A stretch of DNA of 37,564 bases, taken from NCBI GenBank assembly GCA_900299145.1, contig OMIN01000040.1:1-37564 (forward strand), read 5' to 3'. The notes under the pieces were generated by a model. That model saw only the letters and a list, made by a program, of their open reading frames with translations, made no database searches and was not told the DNA's origin. Position 1 is the first letter of the stretch; every line of letters begins with the position of its first letter. A program made the translations under genes and the position numbers. Source of the stretch: Betaproteobacteria bacterium (GTDB taxonomy: Bacteria > Pseudomonadota > Gammaproteobacteria > Burkholderiales > SG8-41). Below are positions 1 through 7,447 of this stretch, in pieces.

Positions 1-66
1 CAAGCAGAAGACGGCATACGAGATTCCTCTACGTCTCGTGGGCTCGGAGATGTGTATAAGAGACAG
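1..66 (+). other. Illumina P7 / Nextera i7 adapter contamination
   Basis: Bases 1-24 are the Illumina P7 flow-cell oligo, 25-32 (TCCTCTAC) match the Nextera N712 index as I remember the index table, and 33-66 are the Nextera read-2 adapter ending in the 19-bp Tn5 mosaic end (48-66). This is library sequence, not genome. It is the reverse complement of what an untrimmed read-through of a short insert would give, so this is a true contig end and genomic sequence begins at 67. Confidence 0.98.
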
Positions 67-225
67 GCTATTCCCATTGTAGAAACCAGACAGACCCATA
101 ACAGAGTTAGGCAACTAAAGTTGCGCATGGATTCAAGTTGTCTGGCCGACACTGATGGGATCACCAAGGCGGAAAAACTCCACTTAAGGGACATGCGTTC
201 TTATATTGTCTTAAACGAAAATTGA
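67..225 (+). CDS. C-terminal fragment of an unknown protein, cut by the contig end
   Basis: From the first genomic base the frame stays open for 52 codons and ends at TGA 223-225. The peptide begins AIPIVETRQTHNRVRQLKLR and ends in MRSYIVLNEN; it is mixed and polar with no low complexity, as expected for a real C-terminus. I do not recognise the family. Its 5' part lies beyond the contig. It runs in the same direction as the following AlbA_2 gene and is separated from it by 88 bp. A chance open frame of this length is possible, so confidence is modest. Confidence 0.4.
   Translation, partial: AIPIVETRQTHNRVRQLKLRMDSSCLADTDGITKAEKLHLRDMRSYIVLNEN
111..124. repeat. Perfect 6-bp inverted repeat with 2-bp spacer
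   Basis: GCAACT-AA-AGTTGC is a perfect short palindrome in the sequence just inside the contig end. It lies within the partial open frame, so it may be chance; it has the size of a dimeric-regulator half-site pair, but nothing else supports that role. Confidence 0.2.
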
Positions 226-313
226 ATAAAAACAATATTTTATGTGAAAACCATTGCAAGGCGTAGCAAGCGATGACATTCTCAAGTATCAATTCCGGCT
301 ATCATAGATCACT

Positions 314-1522
314 ATGAAAAAATTTTCGGACGCAGAGCTAGAGACTCTACTGAGTGATCTTGAATCCGACCGGGTAGAGCGAAAGGAGTCTTGGTCAGGT
401 GATGCGCCAGATAAGGGTCCGCAGGCGATTTGCGCTTTTGCGAACGATCTTCCGAACCACCGGCAACCAGGCGTTCTCTTCGTGGGCGCGAAGGATAATG
501 GACAGCCCTCAGGACTTGCCATCACCGATCAGTTGTTAACGACCCTTGCGGATTTGCGCTCGAACGGCAATATTCTTCCACCTCCCGCCTTGCTTGTTGA
601 AAAGCGCGCAATCAAGGGTGTCGATCTTGCTGTTGTCATTGTGATGCCCGCCGACGCGCCACCGGTTAAATACAAAGGCCGTATCTGGATTCGCGTTGGG
701 CCACGCCGTGCTATAGCCAACGCGCAGGATGAACGGCTCCTAAATGAAAAAAGGCGTCATCGTGATTTGCCATTCGACGTGTGCCCTTTGCCTGTTTGTC
801 CGTTTGAAGAGTTGAATCGAAATGCTTTTGAGGGCGAATACTTGCCGAACGCATTCGCCCCGGACATTATCGAGGCCAACGAACGATCATTTGAACAACG
901 ATTGGCGGCCTGCCGCATGATTGCTGCCGCCGACGAAAAGATACCAACGGTACTCGGTGTACTGACAATCGGCAATAGCCCTCGTACGTGGCTGCCTTGC
1001 GCATACATTCAATTCCTGCGCATCAGCGGCACGGAATGGGGCGATCCCATTGCCGATGAGGAGCGTATTGAAGGCACTTTGCCGACGATGCTTCGGCAGC
1101 TTGATGCAAAATTAAAGGCGCACATTTCCACGACAGTTGATATTACTTCTGAGGCGACCGAGCAGCGAGGTAGTACTTACCCATTGGCCGCATTGCAACA
1201 ACTTGCACGCAATGCCGTCATGCATCGCACTTACGAGAATACGAATGCGCCAATACGTGTGTACTGGTTTGACGATCGTATTGAAATACATAGTCCGGGC
1301 GGCCCCTTCGGTATCGTGACCATTGAGAATTTTGGCAAGCCGGGTGTATCCGACTATCGCAATCCTCACATTGCAGAGGCGATGAAAGTGCTGGGCTACG
1401 TTCAGCGTTTTGGCGTGGGTATTGCCACGGCGCAGCGTGAGTTGGCAAAGAACGGCAATCCGTCAGCGGAGTTTCAGGTTGAGGCGAATACGGTTCTGGT
1501 CACAGTGAGGCGCCGCTCATGA
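314..1522 (+). CDS. AlbA_2-domain / RecG-C-like ATPase-fold putative DNA-binding protein
   Basis: This 402-residue protein has an N-terminal Schlafen AlbA_2 domain (about residues 10-135), recognised by E-R-K-E-S near residue 22, the stretch AICAFANDLPN, the glycine-rich GVLFVGAKDNGQPSG and the strand YKGRIWIRVGPR. A C-terminal HATPase_c_4 region (about 290-395) contains LARNAVMHRTYE, IEIHSPGGPFG and the closing RFGVGIATAQREL. Proteins with this layout are usually annotated as ATP-binding or RecG-like transcriptional regulators; their biochemistry is mostly undefined. No good Shine-Dalgarno precedes ATG 314. The stop overlaps the next start by 4 bp (ATGA at 1519-1522), so the two genes are translationally coupled. 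Base composition is visibly more AT-rich than the genes after 2541, suggesting transfer. A role in DNA-based stress response or defence is inference. Confidence 0.8.
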   Translation: MKKFSDAELETLLSDLESDRVERKESWSGDAPDKGPQAICAFANDLPNHRQPGVLFVGAKDNGQPSGLAITDQLLTTLADLRSNGNILPPPALLVEKRAIKGVDLAVVIVMPADAPPVKYKGRIWIRVGPRRAIANAQDERLLNEKRRHRDLPFDVCPLPVCPFEELNRNAFEGEYLPNAFAPDIIEANERSFEQRLAACRMIAAADEKIPTVLGVLTIGNSPRTWLPCAYIQFLRISGTEWGDPIADEERIEGTLPTMLRQLDAKLKAHISTTVDITSEATEQRGSTYPLAALQQLARNAVMHRTYENTNAPIRVYWFDDRIEIHSPGGPFGIVTIENFGKPGVSDYRNPHIAEAMKVLGYVQRFGVGIATAQRELAKNGNPSAEFQVEANTVLVTVRRRS

Positions 1523-2520
1523 CTATCCCCGTATTGACCTTTTTTAATAACAAAGGTGGCGTTGGTAAGACCTCGCTTGTTTATCACCTTGCCTGGATGT
1601 TTTCGGAGATGGGCAAGCGGGTCGTCACCATCGATCTTGACCCGCAGGCGAATCTCACGTCTGCATTTTTGCCCGAGGAGCAACTCGAATCTCTGTGGGA
1701 CAACGACACCTCGGTGCAGAGCGCGCGCACGGTGTTTCAGTGTATTCGCCCTCTGACCGAAGTGGGCGATATTCTTCCACCCGAGGTAAAACAGATTACA
1801 CCTCGTCTCGGTCTCGTTCCAGGGGATCTCGGTCTTGCCGGATTTGAGGACTTCTTATCGCAGGAATGGCCCAACAGCCTTGGGTCAGGCACGCTGTATC
1901 GCCCGTTTCGCGTTCTCTCGGCGTTTTGGCAGGTTTCACAAATGGCGGCTAAACAACAAAATGCCAACCTGATTCTTGCGGATGTCGGGCCGAATCTCGG
2001 TGCCATCAATAGATCTGCTTTGATTGGTTCAGATCATATTGTGATTCCGCTGGCCGCTGACTTGTTTTCATTGCAAGGGCTTCGCAACCTTGGGCCAACG
2101 CTGCGAGGATGGCGTGCGGATTGGCAAAAAAGGGTTTCCAACTGGGAGATTCCCTCGTTTGAATTGCCTGCGGGATTGATACAACCTGCCGGATACATTG
2201 TCCAGCAGCACACAGAACGTTTGTCGCGGCCTGTCAAGGCTTACGACAAATGGGCGGCGCGCATTCCGTCGGTCTACCGGTCAAGCGTCCTGGCATTGCC
2301 CCCAGAGAACGTTGCACCAGAAACTGATTCTTTTTGCCTTGCCCGCCTGAAGCACTACCGCAGTTTGGTTCCGATGGCGCAGGAAGCGCGTAAACCTATT
2401 TTCCAATTGACTTCCGCAGATGGTGCGATTGGTAACCATTCGTATGCAGTTACAGAAGCTCGTACGTACTTTCGAATGCTCGCAACTACCATTCTTGGGA
2501 AAATTGGAATTGGCACTTAA
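1519..2520 (+). CDS. ParA/MinD-type ATPase (AAA_31)
   Basis: The 333-residue product opens with a deviant Walker A motif, FFNNKGGVGKTS (KGGVGKT at residues 12-18, including the signature first lysine), followed by the switch I segment IDLDPQANLT. The Walker B/switch II part LILADVGPNLGAINRSAL and the strand HIVIPLAADLFSLQGLRNLG follow. The family forms ATP-dependent dimers that position DNA or protein cargo. There is no ParB or parS nearby, so classical partition is not supported. The gene overlaps the upstream AlbA_2 gene by 4 bp, so the pair is probably one functional unit, perhaps an accessory or defence module (inference). It ends 20 bp from the convergent metallo-beta-lactamase gene, where base composition shifts to GC-rich, marking a possible island edge. 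Confidence 0.9.
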   Translation: MTIPVLTFFNNKGGVGKTSLVYHLAWMFSEMGKRVVTIDLDPQANLTSAFLPEEQLESLWDNDTSVQSARTVFQCIRPLTEVGDILPPEVKQITPRLGLVPGDLGLAGFEDFLSQEWPNSLGSGTLYRPFRVLSAFWQVSQMAAKQQNANLILADVGPNLGAINRSALIGSDHIVIPLAADLFSLQGLRNLGPTLRGWRADWQKRVSNWEIPSFELPAGLIQPAGYIVQQHTERLSRPVKAYDKWAARIPSVYRSSVLALPPENVAPETDSFCLARLKHYRSLVPMAQEARKPIFQLTSADGAIGNHSYAVTEARTYFRMLATTILGKIGIGT

Positions 2521-2540
2521 TTGATGGGACATTGTGACCA

Positions 2541-3440
2541 TCAAGTTCCCCGCCCCCACAGCCCGCAAAACCGCCGCAGCACAAATGGCAGCCCGGCATC
2601 GTAGCCGGGCATGCCGGCGAATTGCGGTAGCTTCATTTCTTTTTCCACGGGGTCCCAGCACTTGCCTTGCTGCGCTTCGGCCTTGACGGCGGCGGAGGCG
2701 GTTTGCAAAACGTTGAGTGCGACTTGCACGTCCTGTTTGGTGCCGAGGCGGTCTTTCACGCCAGGATGGCCGGGGATGAAGCGCTCCCAATCCATGGTGT
2801 AGAGTTTTTGCAGGAATTCTTCCCACTGAATGGGGTAGGAGTCGATCATGCCACGTCCGGGAAACTGCCCGGCGGCGACGGTATCGACGGTGAAGATGAT
2901 TTTTTCTTTTGGCAGGCGCATAACGACGGTGGAATCGGAATGGTTGATGCCCATGTAGAGCATTTCCACCGTCGTGCCGCCCAGCGTGATGACCTTTTTG
3001 GTGTCGAAGGTTTCGTCGGGGATAATGGTGTGCGGATCAGCCAATTGAATCAGCCGTTCCTTGGCGCGCTTGTGTGAAACAAAGCGCGCGCCAGCGTCCT
3101 TGAACGGTTTACCGCCGGCGATGTGATCAAAGTGATGGTGGCTGTAGAGCACGTATTTGATCGGTTTGTCGGTGATTTTGCGAATTTCTTCCAGATAGGT
3201 CTGCACCGCCTGCGGCCGGCCATAACCGATGGGGTCGGTGACGATGACGCCCGCAGGCGTGACGATAAACATCGACAGCGAATTCTGATAACGGAAGGTG
3301 TAAACGCCGTCGGTGCCGTCAACTTTTGATGTCGTGAACAGCGGCGGTTGCTGCGCGTGCGCGTTGGTGGGAACCAGCGCCGGCAACATGCCGGCAATGA
3401 GGCTTGCAATAGCCAGGATCAGTCGGGGCGTGAATGGCAT
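2541..3440 (-). CDS. Exported metallo-beta-lactamase-fold hydrolase
   Basis: The start was set at ATG 3440 because GAGGAG sits 7 bp upstream and the protein then begins with a clean signal peptide (MPFTPRLILAIASLIAG, cleavage near AHA-QQ). This gives 299 residues. The metal-binding signature is YSHHHFDHIAGG (HHHFDH at residues 101-106), with later elements GINHSDSTVV, FTVDTVAAGQFP and FIPGHPG, so a dinuclear metal centre is likely intact. The substrate is unknown; relatives of this layout are annotated as periplasmic MBL-fold hydrolases. A TATAAT box on the minus strand (3459-3464) and a copy of the dispersed AT-rich element (3471-3490) lie upstream. The next gene upstream on this strand is a Bug protein ending about 100 bp away. 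Confidence 0.88.
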   Translation of the reverse strand: MPFTPRLILAIASLIAGMLPALVPTNAHAQQPPLFTTSKVDGTDGVYTFRYQNSLSMFIVTPAGVIVTDPIGYGRPQAVQTYLEEIRKITDKPIKYVLYSHHHFDHIAGGKPFKDAGARFVSHKRAKERLIQLADPHTIIPDETFDTKKVITLGGTTVEMLYMGINHSDSTVVMRLPKEKIIFTVDTVAAGQFPGRGMIDSYPIQWEEFLQKLYTMDWERFIPGHPGVKDRLGTKQDVQVALNVLQTASAAVKAEAQQGKCWDPVEKEMKLPQFAGMPGYDAGLPFVLRRFCGLWGRGT

Positions 3441-3470
3441 GGGGTTTCTCCTCGATGAATTATAAAAAAT

Positions 3471-3490
3471 CCAATAAAAACAAATACTTA
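3471..3490 (-). repeat. Dispersed AT-rich element, copy a
   Basis: On the minus strand this reads TAAGTATTTGTTTTTATTGG and continues with ATTTTTTATAATTC. It matches copy d (36658-36677) at 18 of 20 core positions, and the similarity extends about 12 bp beyond the core. It lies just upstream of the MBL-fold gene and contributes to, or precedes, its TATAAT box. Confidence 0.6.
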
Positions 3491-3538
3491 TTGTTATCAT
3501 TCGCCGTGCGGCAAAAGTGCGCGCCGCACCGCGCGGGG

Positions 3539-4540
3539 CTACTCTAACCGAATATTGGCTTCGCGTACCACCTTTGCCCAGCGTTCAGTGTCGGCCTTCA
3601 CAAACGCCTGAAATTCAGCGGGTGAGCTGGTCACCACGTCGATGCCGACGCGCGTGAGCTGCTTTACCGTGTCCGGCGCGTGCATGAGTTTTCTGAGTTC
3701 GCTGTTGAGCCGGTCGACGATATCAGCGCGCACTCCGGTGGGCACTTTCACGCCGTACCACGAATCACACAGCAGATCAGCGAAACCCGCTTCTTTCGAC
3801 GAGGGCACGTTGGGCAGCGTCGGCACGCGCGCCGTGGCAAGCACCGCAAGGCCGCGCAGTTTGCCGCCATTGATGAACGGAATCGTCGCGGGCACCGTCA
3901 CCGTGACCACGTCGATTTCACCGCTCAGGATGTGCGTGAGCGCAATACTGGCGCCCTTGTAGGGAACATGAATCATGTTGATGCCGGCCATGGCCTTCAA
4001 CATCTCGCTCGCCAGATGATTGCTCGACCCCACGCCGCCGGAGCCGTAACTCAATTTGCCGGGGCTGGCCTTGGCCACCTGTACCAGTTCCTTCAGCGTT
4101 TTCGCGGGCACGGACGGATGAATCACAATCACGTTCGGCACATTCGCGGTTTGCGCGATGGGCTGAAAATCACGCAACGCGTTGAAGCTCAATTTCTTGT
4201 AGAGGCTGGGGCCGATGGCCATCGACGCACTGGTCTGCAAGATTGTGTAACCGTCCGCGGGCGCTTTGGCAGCAAGCTCCATGCCGATATTGCCGCCCGC
4301 GCCCGGCCGGAAATCCGCGTACACCAGCTGGCCCAGCGCCGCACCGAGTTTCTCGGAAATCAGCAGTGCGAGGATTTGCGAAGCGCCGGTGGGATACGGC
4401 GAAATCAAGCGGATGGTTTTTTCAGGATATTTTTGCGCGTGCAGCGGCGTGGCGGTCGTCAAGAGAGCGGCTAACACGGCACCCACACCCCCGTGTGCGG
4501 GTGGAAATGTAAAGGCCAGTTTGGAACAGTTGGACGGCAT
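3539..4540 (-). CDS. Bug/TctC-family periplasmic solute-binding protein
   Basis: This 333-residue protein has an N-terminal export signal ending near LHA-QKYPEK, then the family hallmarks: YPEKTIRLISPYPTGAS, the FRPGAGGNIGMELAAKAP segment, PADGYTIL, the YGSGGVGSSNHLASEM loop and HVPYKGASIALT. Bug proteins bind small carboxylated molecules in the periplasm and may deliver them to tripartite TctAB permeases. No permease gene is adjacent, so this is an orphan receptor. ATG 4540 was chosen for GGAG 7 bp upstream. The signal peptide is slightly long and its first residues are polar. Ligand unknown. Confidence 0.92.
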   Translation of the reverse strand: MPSNCSKLAFTFPPAHGGVGAVLAALLTTATPLHAQKYPEKTIRLISPYPTGASQILALLISEKLGAALGQLVYADFRPGAGGNIGMELAAKAPADGYTILQTSASMAIGPSLYKKLSFNALRDFQPIAQTANVPNVIVIHPSVPAKTLKELVQVAKASPGKLSYGSGGVGSSNHLASEMLKAMAGINMIHVPYKGASIALTHILSGEIDVVTVTVPATIPFINGGKLRGLAVLATARVPTLPNVPSSKEAGFADLLCDSWYGVKVPTGVRADIVDRLNSELRKLMHAPDTVKQLTRVGIDVVTSSPAEFQAFVKADTERWAKVVREANIRLE

Positions 4541-4688
4541 GGCGATCTCCAGTTAGCGTGCGCGGTGCCGCTTGAGCATTCAACACGGTGGCGTTGAGCA
4601 AGGCCAGCGCAAGCACCTGAATATTCTGCATTACAATGGCCCTGGCTGCATGGGCAGCTGCAAATCTGGTTTGCAATGGGAGAATGCC

Positions 4689-5306
4689 ATGCTGAAACAC
4701 CTGTTAATTGCGCAAGTCTTGCGCGCAATGTTACTGATGCTCACACTGGGCAGCTTCAACAGTGTATTTGCGGCCGATGGCGCCGACCCGAACGTGGAAG
4801 ATCGCAAGCAACTGCTCAAGATTTTCGCCGAAATGGAAAGCGGCATAAATGAGCAGAACATTGACCGCATGGTGGCGCAGATGGACGAGAAAGCCACGGT
4901 GATCTGGCTCAATGCTGAGGCATCGCGCGGCCACGCTGAGATCAAGGCCTACTACCGGCGCATGGTCGGTAGCGGCGAGGCGATTCTGAAGACCTACAAG
5001 ACCAAGGCCAAGGTTTCAGCGCCCGCGCGATTCTTCGGCGACATCGCCGTGGCTGACGGCACGATGGAAGACGAGTTTGAGCCAATCCGCAGGGGCCCGT
5101 TCAAGCTGAGTTCCAATTGGTCGGTCACCTGCGCCAAGCGCGATGGACAATGGAAAATTGTGCATCTGCATCTGTCGGCCAACGTGTTCAACAACAACCT
5201 GCTGGAAGAAGTGAAACAGATGTCGATTTACGCGGCGGGCGGCGGGTTGCTCGCGGGACTGGTGCTGATGTTCGGCATCATCCGGCTGACTCGCGGGAAA
5301 GGCTGA
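4689..5306 (+). CDS. SnoaL/NTF2-like protein with C-terminal membrane anchor
   Basis: ATG 4689 was selected because GGGAG lies 7 bp upstream and the product then starts with a hydrophobic export signal (MLKHLLIAQVLRAMLLML) ending near VFA-ADG. The 205-residue protein has a DUF4440/SnoaL-like cone fold (about 35-165): a helix around EDRKQLLKIFAEMESGI, the strand KATVIWLN, RGHAEIKAYYRRMVG, and the final strands WSVTCAKRDGQWKIVHLHL. A single predicted membrane helix follows (AGGGLLAGLVLMFGII) with a short basic tail. So the fold is probably held on the periplasmic side. Members of this superfamily bind small hydrophobic ligands or act as enzymes; no catalytic residue set is evident. It is divergent from the Bug gene and convergent with the ynb-like operon. 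Confidence 0.75.
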   Translation: MLKHLLIAQVLRAMLLMLTLGSFNSVFAADGADPNVEDRKQLLKIFAEMESGINEQNIDRMVAQMDEKATVIWLNAEASRGHAEIKAYYRRMVGSGEAILKTYKTKAKVSAPARFFGDIAVADGTMEDEFEPIRRGPFKLSSNWSVTCAKRDGQWKIVHLHLSANVFNNNLLEEVKQMSIYAAGGGLLAGLVLMFGIIRLTRGKG

Positions 5307-5336
5307 ACTGGCGTAGTCCCGCGGCGGTTTTGGTGT

Positions 5337-6116
5337 TCAAGTGTGGCACACGCGTACCCACCAATAAAAAGGTGGCGCAGCCAGCCACAGTGAATCGACG
5401 CGATCCAGCAGGCCGCCATGGCCGGGAATCAGACGGCCCCAATCCTTGATGCCACGCGCGCGTTTTTCGGCAGACAGCACCAGGCCGCCGGCAAAGCCGA
5501 GCAATGTAATCATCAACGACACGCCTGCGGCCTCCAGCAAGGTAAATGGCGTAAGCCGCCACAGGCTAGCGCCCAACAGCGTGGCGCAAATAATGCCACC
5601 CGTGAAGCCTTCCACTGTCTTGGATGGCGAAATCGCTGGTGCGATGGGGTGGCGGCCCAGCCATTTGCCCCACAGGTATTGCAAAACGTCGCTCGCCTGC
5701 ACCACCACTAAAAAGTACATCAGTAGCAGCCCATTGTGCCCTCGCTGCCGGCCGCTTTCTGGCAAGGCAAGTGTCATCAGCGCGGGTATGCAGGCCATGC
5801 AAATGACGCAAATCACGGCCCCCGCAATCCAGCGGCGCGGCGTATGCAAGGGAACGGGCGCGGCGATGTATTCGCGCAGCGACAAAACCGACACCGTGGC
5901 GAACAGCGCGAATACGGCCAGTGCGCCAGCCCATGCTGCGAGGCCAGTGATGGCGGCAATGGCCCACCACGATGCGATGCGCGCATTGACGTTGTCGATG
6001 TCTGCATGGGGTTGCCCGCGCGCCACGCGCCACTTGAGTATCGCGTCAATGATAGTGGCTATTGTCAGTACGGCAACGATGCCAGCACCGAGCCACCCGG
6101 CGTACGTTGGCATCAT
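5337..6116 (-). CDS. ynbB: CdsA-like phosphatidate cytidylyltransferase (YnbB-like)
   Basis: This multipass membrane protein of 259 residues carries the cytidylyltransferase signature SAEKRARGIKDWGRLIPGHG followed by GLLDRVDSLW, plus the upstream conserved SDVLQYLWGKWLGRHPIAP and SPSKTVEGFTGG. CdsA enzymes make CDP-diacylglycerol from CTP and phosphatidic acid. The start was placed at ATG 6116, overlapping the previous stop in ATGATG, rather than at the longer open frame, whose first 60 residues are arginine/cysteine-rich and shadow the phosphatase gene. It is the last gene of a four-gene operon whose content equals E. coli ynbABCD; there this gene would be ynbB. A housekeeping cdsA is expected elsewhere, so this copy probably supplies CDP-lipid to the neighbouring phosphatidyltransferase. 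Confidence 0.9.
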   Translation of the reverse strand: MMPTYAGWLGAGIVAVLTIATIIDAILKWRVARGQPHADIDNVNARIASWWAIAAITGLAAWAGALAVFALFATVSVLSLREYIAAPVPLHTPRRWIAGAVICVICMACIPALMTLALPESGRQRGHNGLLLMYFLVVVQASDVLQYLWGKWLGRHPIAPAISPSKTVEGFTGGIICATLLGASLWRLTPFTLLEAAGVSLMITLLGFAGGLVLSAEKRARGIKDWGRLIPGHGGLLDRVDSLWLAAPPFYWWVRVCHT

Positions 6117-7444
6117 GGTTGACGGCACTGAGCTGCCAGCGCATCCAGTGCCCGAAGTTGTTCTTTGCCAAGCACGATTTGCGGCCTGGCGGCACGGATG
6201 AGGGAAACTGCGGCCACGGCGCTGGCAGCAAGGCCGTGTACGATAAGCCATGCAGCGGCGGCAGCGGCGCTGCGCGAATAGCCCAGAGCGCAGCATACCA
6301 GCACAGGGCCGTGCGCCATGGCGCTGTCGATAGCCCGCGCGGCCCGTTCCAGTACCGCCGTGTTCATTGGCACGAGGTCAAGCGCGGGCACGGTGGCATA
6401 GGCGCGCCCATGCAGATTGCAGGGCAATTCCGCGCACAAATCCACAACGGCTCCGACGGCGGCGGGCGGCGGCCCAGAGCCCGTGGGTAGCCTGCCGATC
6501 CACAGCTGCGGCGTGACGGCGTTGACTCCGTGTTCATTGCGTGTCCACCACCACGCATTCAAGCGTGCGCCGAGCAGATAAGGCATCAGCAGCCAGCGGG
6601 TCGCCGCGCTGAGTGAGCCATCGGCGCTTTTCTGAAAGGCTTCCGCACCCAGAGAAGCATAGAGGGCCGCCACTAACAGCAGCGCCCCTGCAGGCCACAG
6701 CAACCACAGCGCCCAGCCGCCCGCGATCAGCGCCAGGGTGGCAAAGGCGGTTGTCCCGGCGAGATAGCGCATGGCCAGTTGACGGCGGCGGGCATCGCAC
6801 GTGAGGCGCACGCCGGCGAGCGGGGAAGGGCCGTGGTCGGGAAACAGCCAGACACAAAACCAGCCCACCCATAGTCCCGTGGGAATGTCGAAGAATTGAT
6901 GCTGATAAGTGGTCAAGACCGAGATGCCGATCAGCGCGAACCACCCATGCAATGCCAGCCGCCACGCGCCACGCAGGTGGGCCAGGTAGCGCACCCACAG
7001 AACGACCAAAAGCGATATATGCAGCGCGGGCGCCTGATTAAATGGTTTATCAAAAAGCAGCAGCGCGTCGAGCAGGGCGCCGAACAGGCCCGTGGTTTCA
7101 GGCCGCACAAAGGTGCAGCGCAGTGGCGCAATGATGAAAATCGTGACGGAAATGATTTGCACGGCCAGCAGCCGGCGTGCGTGCGTGTCGATCTCGCGCC
7201 GCGTGGCGCAGATGAACAGGGAGGCGCAGTAAAAAAGATCAATTGACCAATAGGGTACGATGGTCCACGGCCAGTACGGCACCGCGCTTTCCCAACCGAA
7301 CACAATGGACGGCACGTGGGCGCGCTGGCTGGCGAGCCAGTTGGCGGTGTTGTAGCTGGAAAAAAACAGCGCGCCCAGCGCGGCCAGCCATAAGGCCGCG
7401 CGCGGCCACGGGCGGCGTTCCACGGCGACAGCTGGATCGGTCAT
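6113..7444 (-). CDS. ynbD: PAP2-like / dual-specificity phosphatase fusion (YnbD-like)
   Basis: The 443-residue protein has an N-terminal membrane region (about 1-230) resembling type 2 phosphatidic-acid phosphatases, with FNQAPALHISLLVVLW and STYQH-like TTYQHQFFDIPTGLWVGW, and a C-terminal cytosolic dual-specificity phosphatase domain with the Cys-x5-Arg loop VLVCCALGYSRSAAA. The architecture is that of E. coli YnbD. The likely substrate is a phosphorylated lipid intermediate of the operon, for example removal of the phosphate from a phosphatidyl-alcohol-phosphate; this is inference from context. ATG 7444 lies 3 bp after the stop of the upstream fusion gene, and the stop overlaps the next ATG, so it is translationally coupled on both sides. 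Confidence 0.88.
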   Translation of the reverse strand: MTDPAVAVERRPWPRAALWLAALGALFFSSYNTANWLASQRAHVPSIVFGWESAVPYWPWTIVPYWSIDLFYCASLFICATRREIDTHARRLLAVQIISVTIFIIAPLRCTFVRPETTGLFGALLDALLLFDKPFNQAPALHISLLVVLWVRYLAHLRGAWRLALHGWFALIGISVLTTYQHQFFDIPTGLWVGWFCVWLFPDHGPSPLAGVRLTCDARRRQLAMRYLAGTTAFATLALIAGGWALWLLWPAGALLLVAALYASLGAEAFQKSADGSLSAATRWLLMPYLLGARLNAWWWTRNEHGVNAVTPQLWIGRLPTGSGPPPAAVGAVVDLCAELPCNLHGRAYATVPALDLVPMNTAVLERAARAIDSAMAHGPVLVCCALGYSRSAAAAAAWLIVHGLAASAVAAVSLIRAARPQIVLGKEQLRALDALAAQCRQP

Positions 7445-7447
7445 GGG

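Noticed and set aside
106-112. GTTAGGC near the contig end, identical to the cassette R' box
   Set aside because: It lies in an open frame with no complementary R'' box or paired arms nearby; a lone 7-mer is expected by chance.
4481-4510. Possible hairpin CACCC...GGGTG in the Bug gene N-terminus
   Set aside because: Imperfect, within coding sequence, no T-run and no regulatory context.
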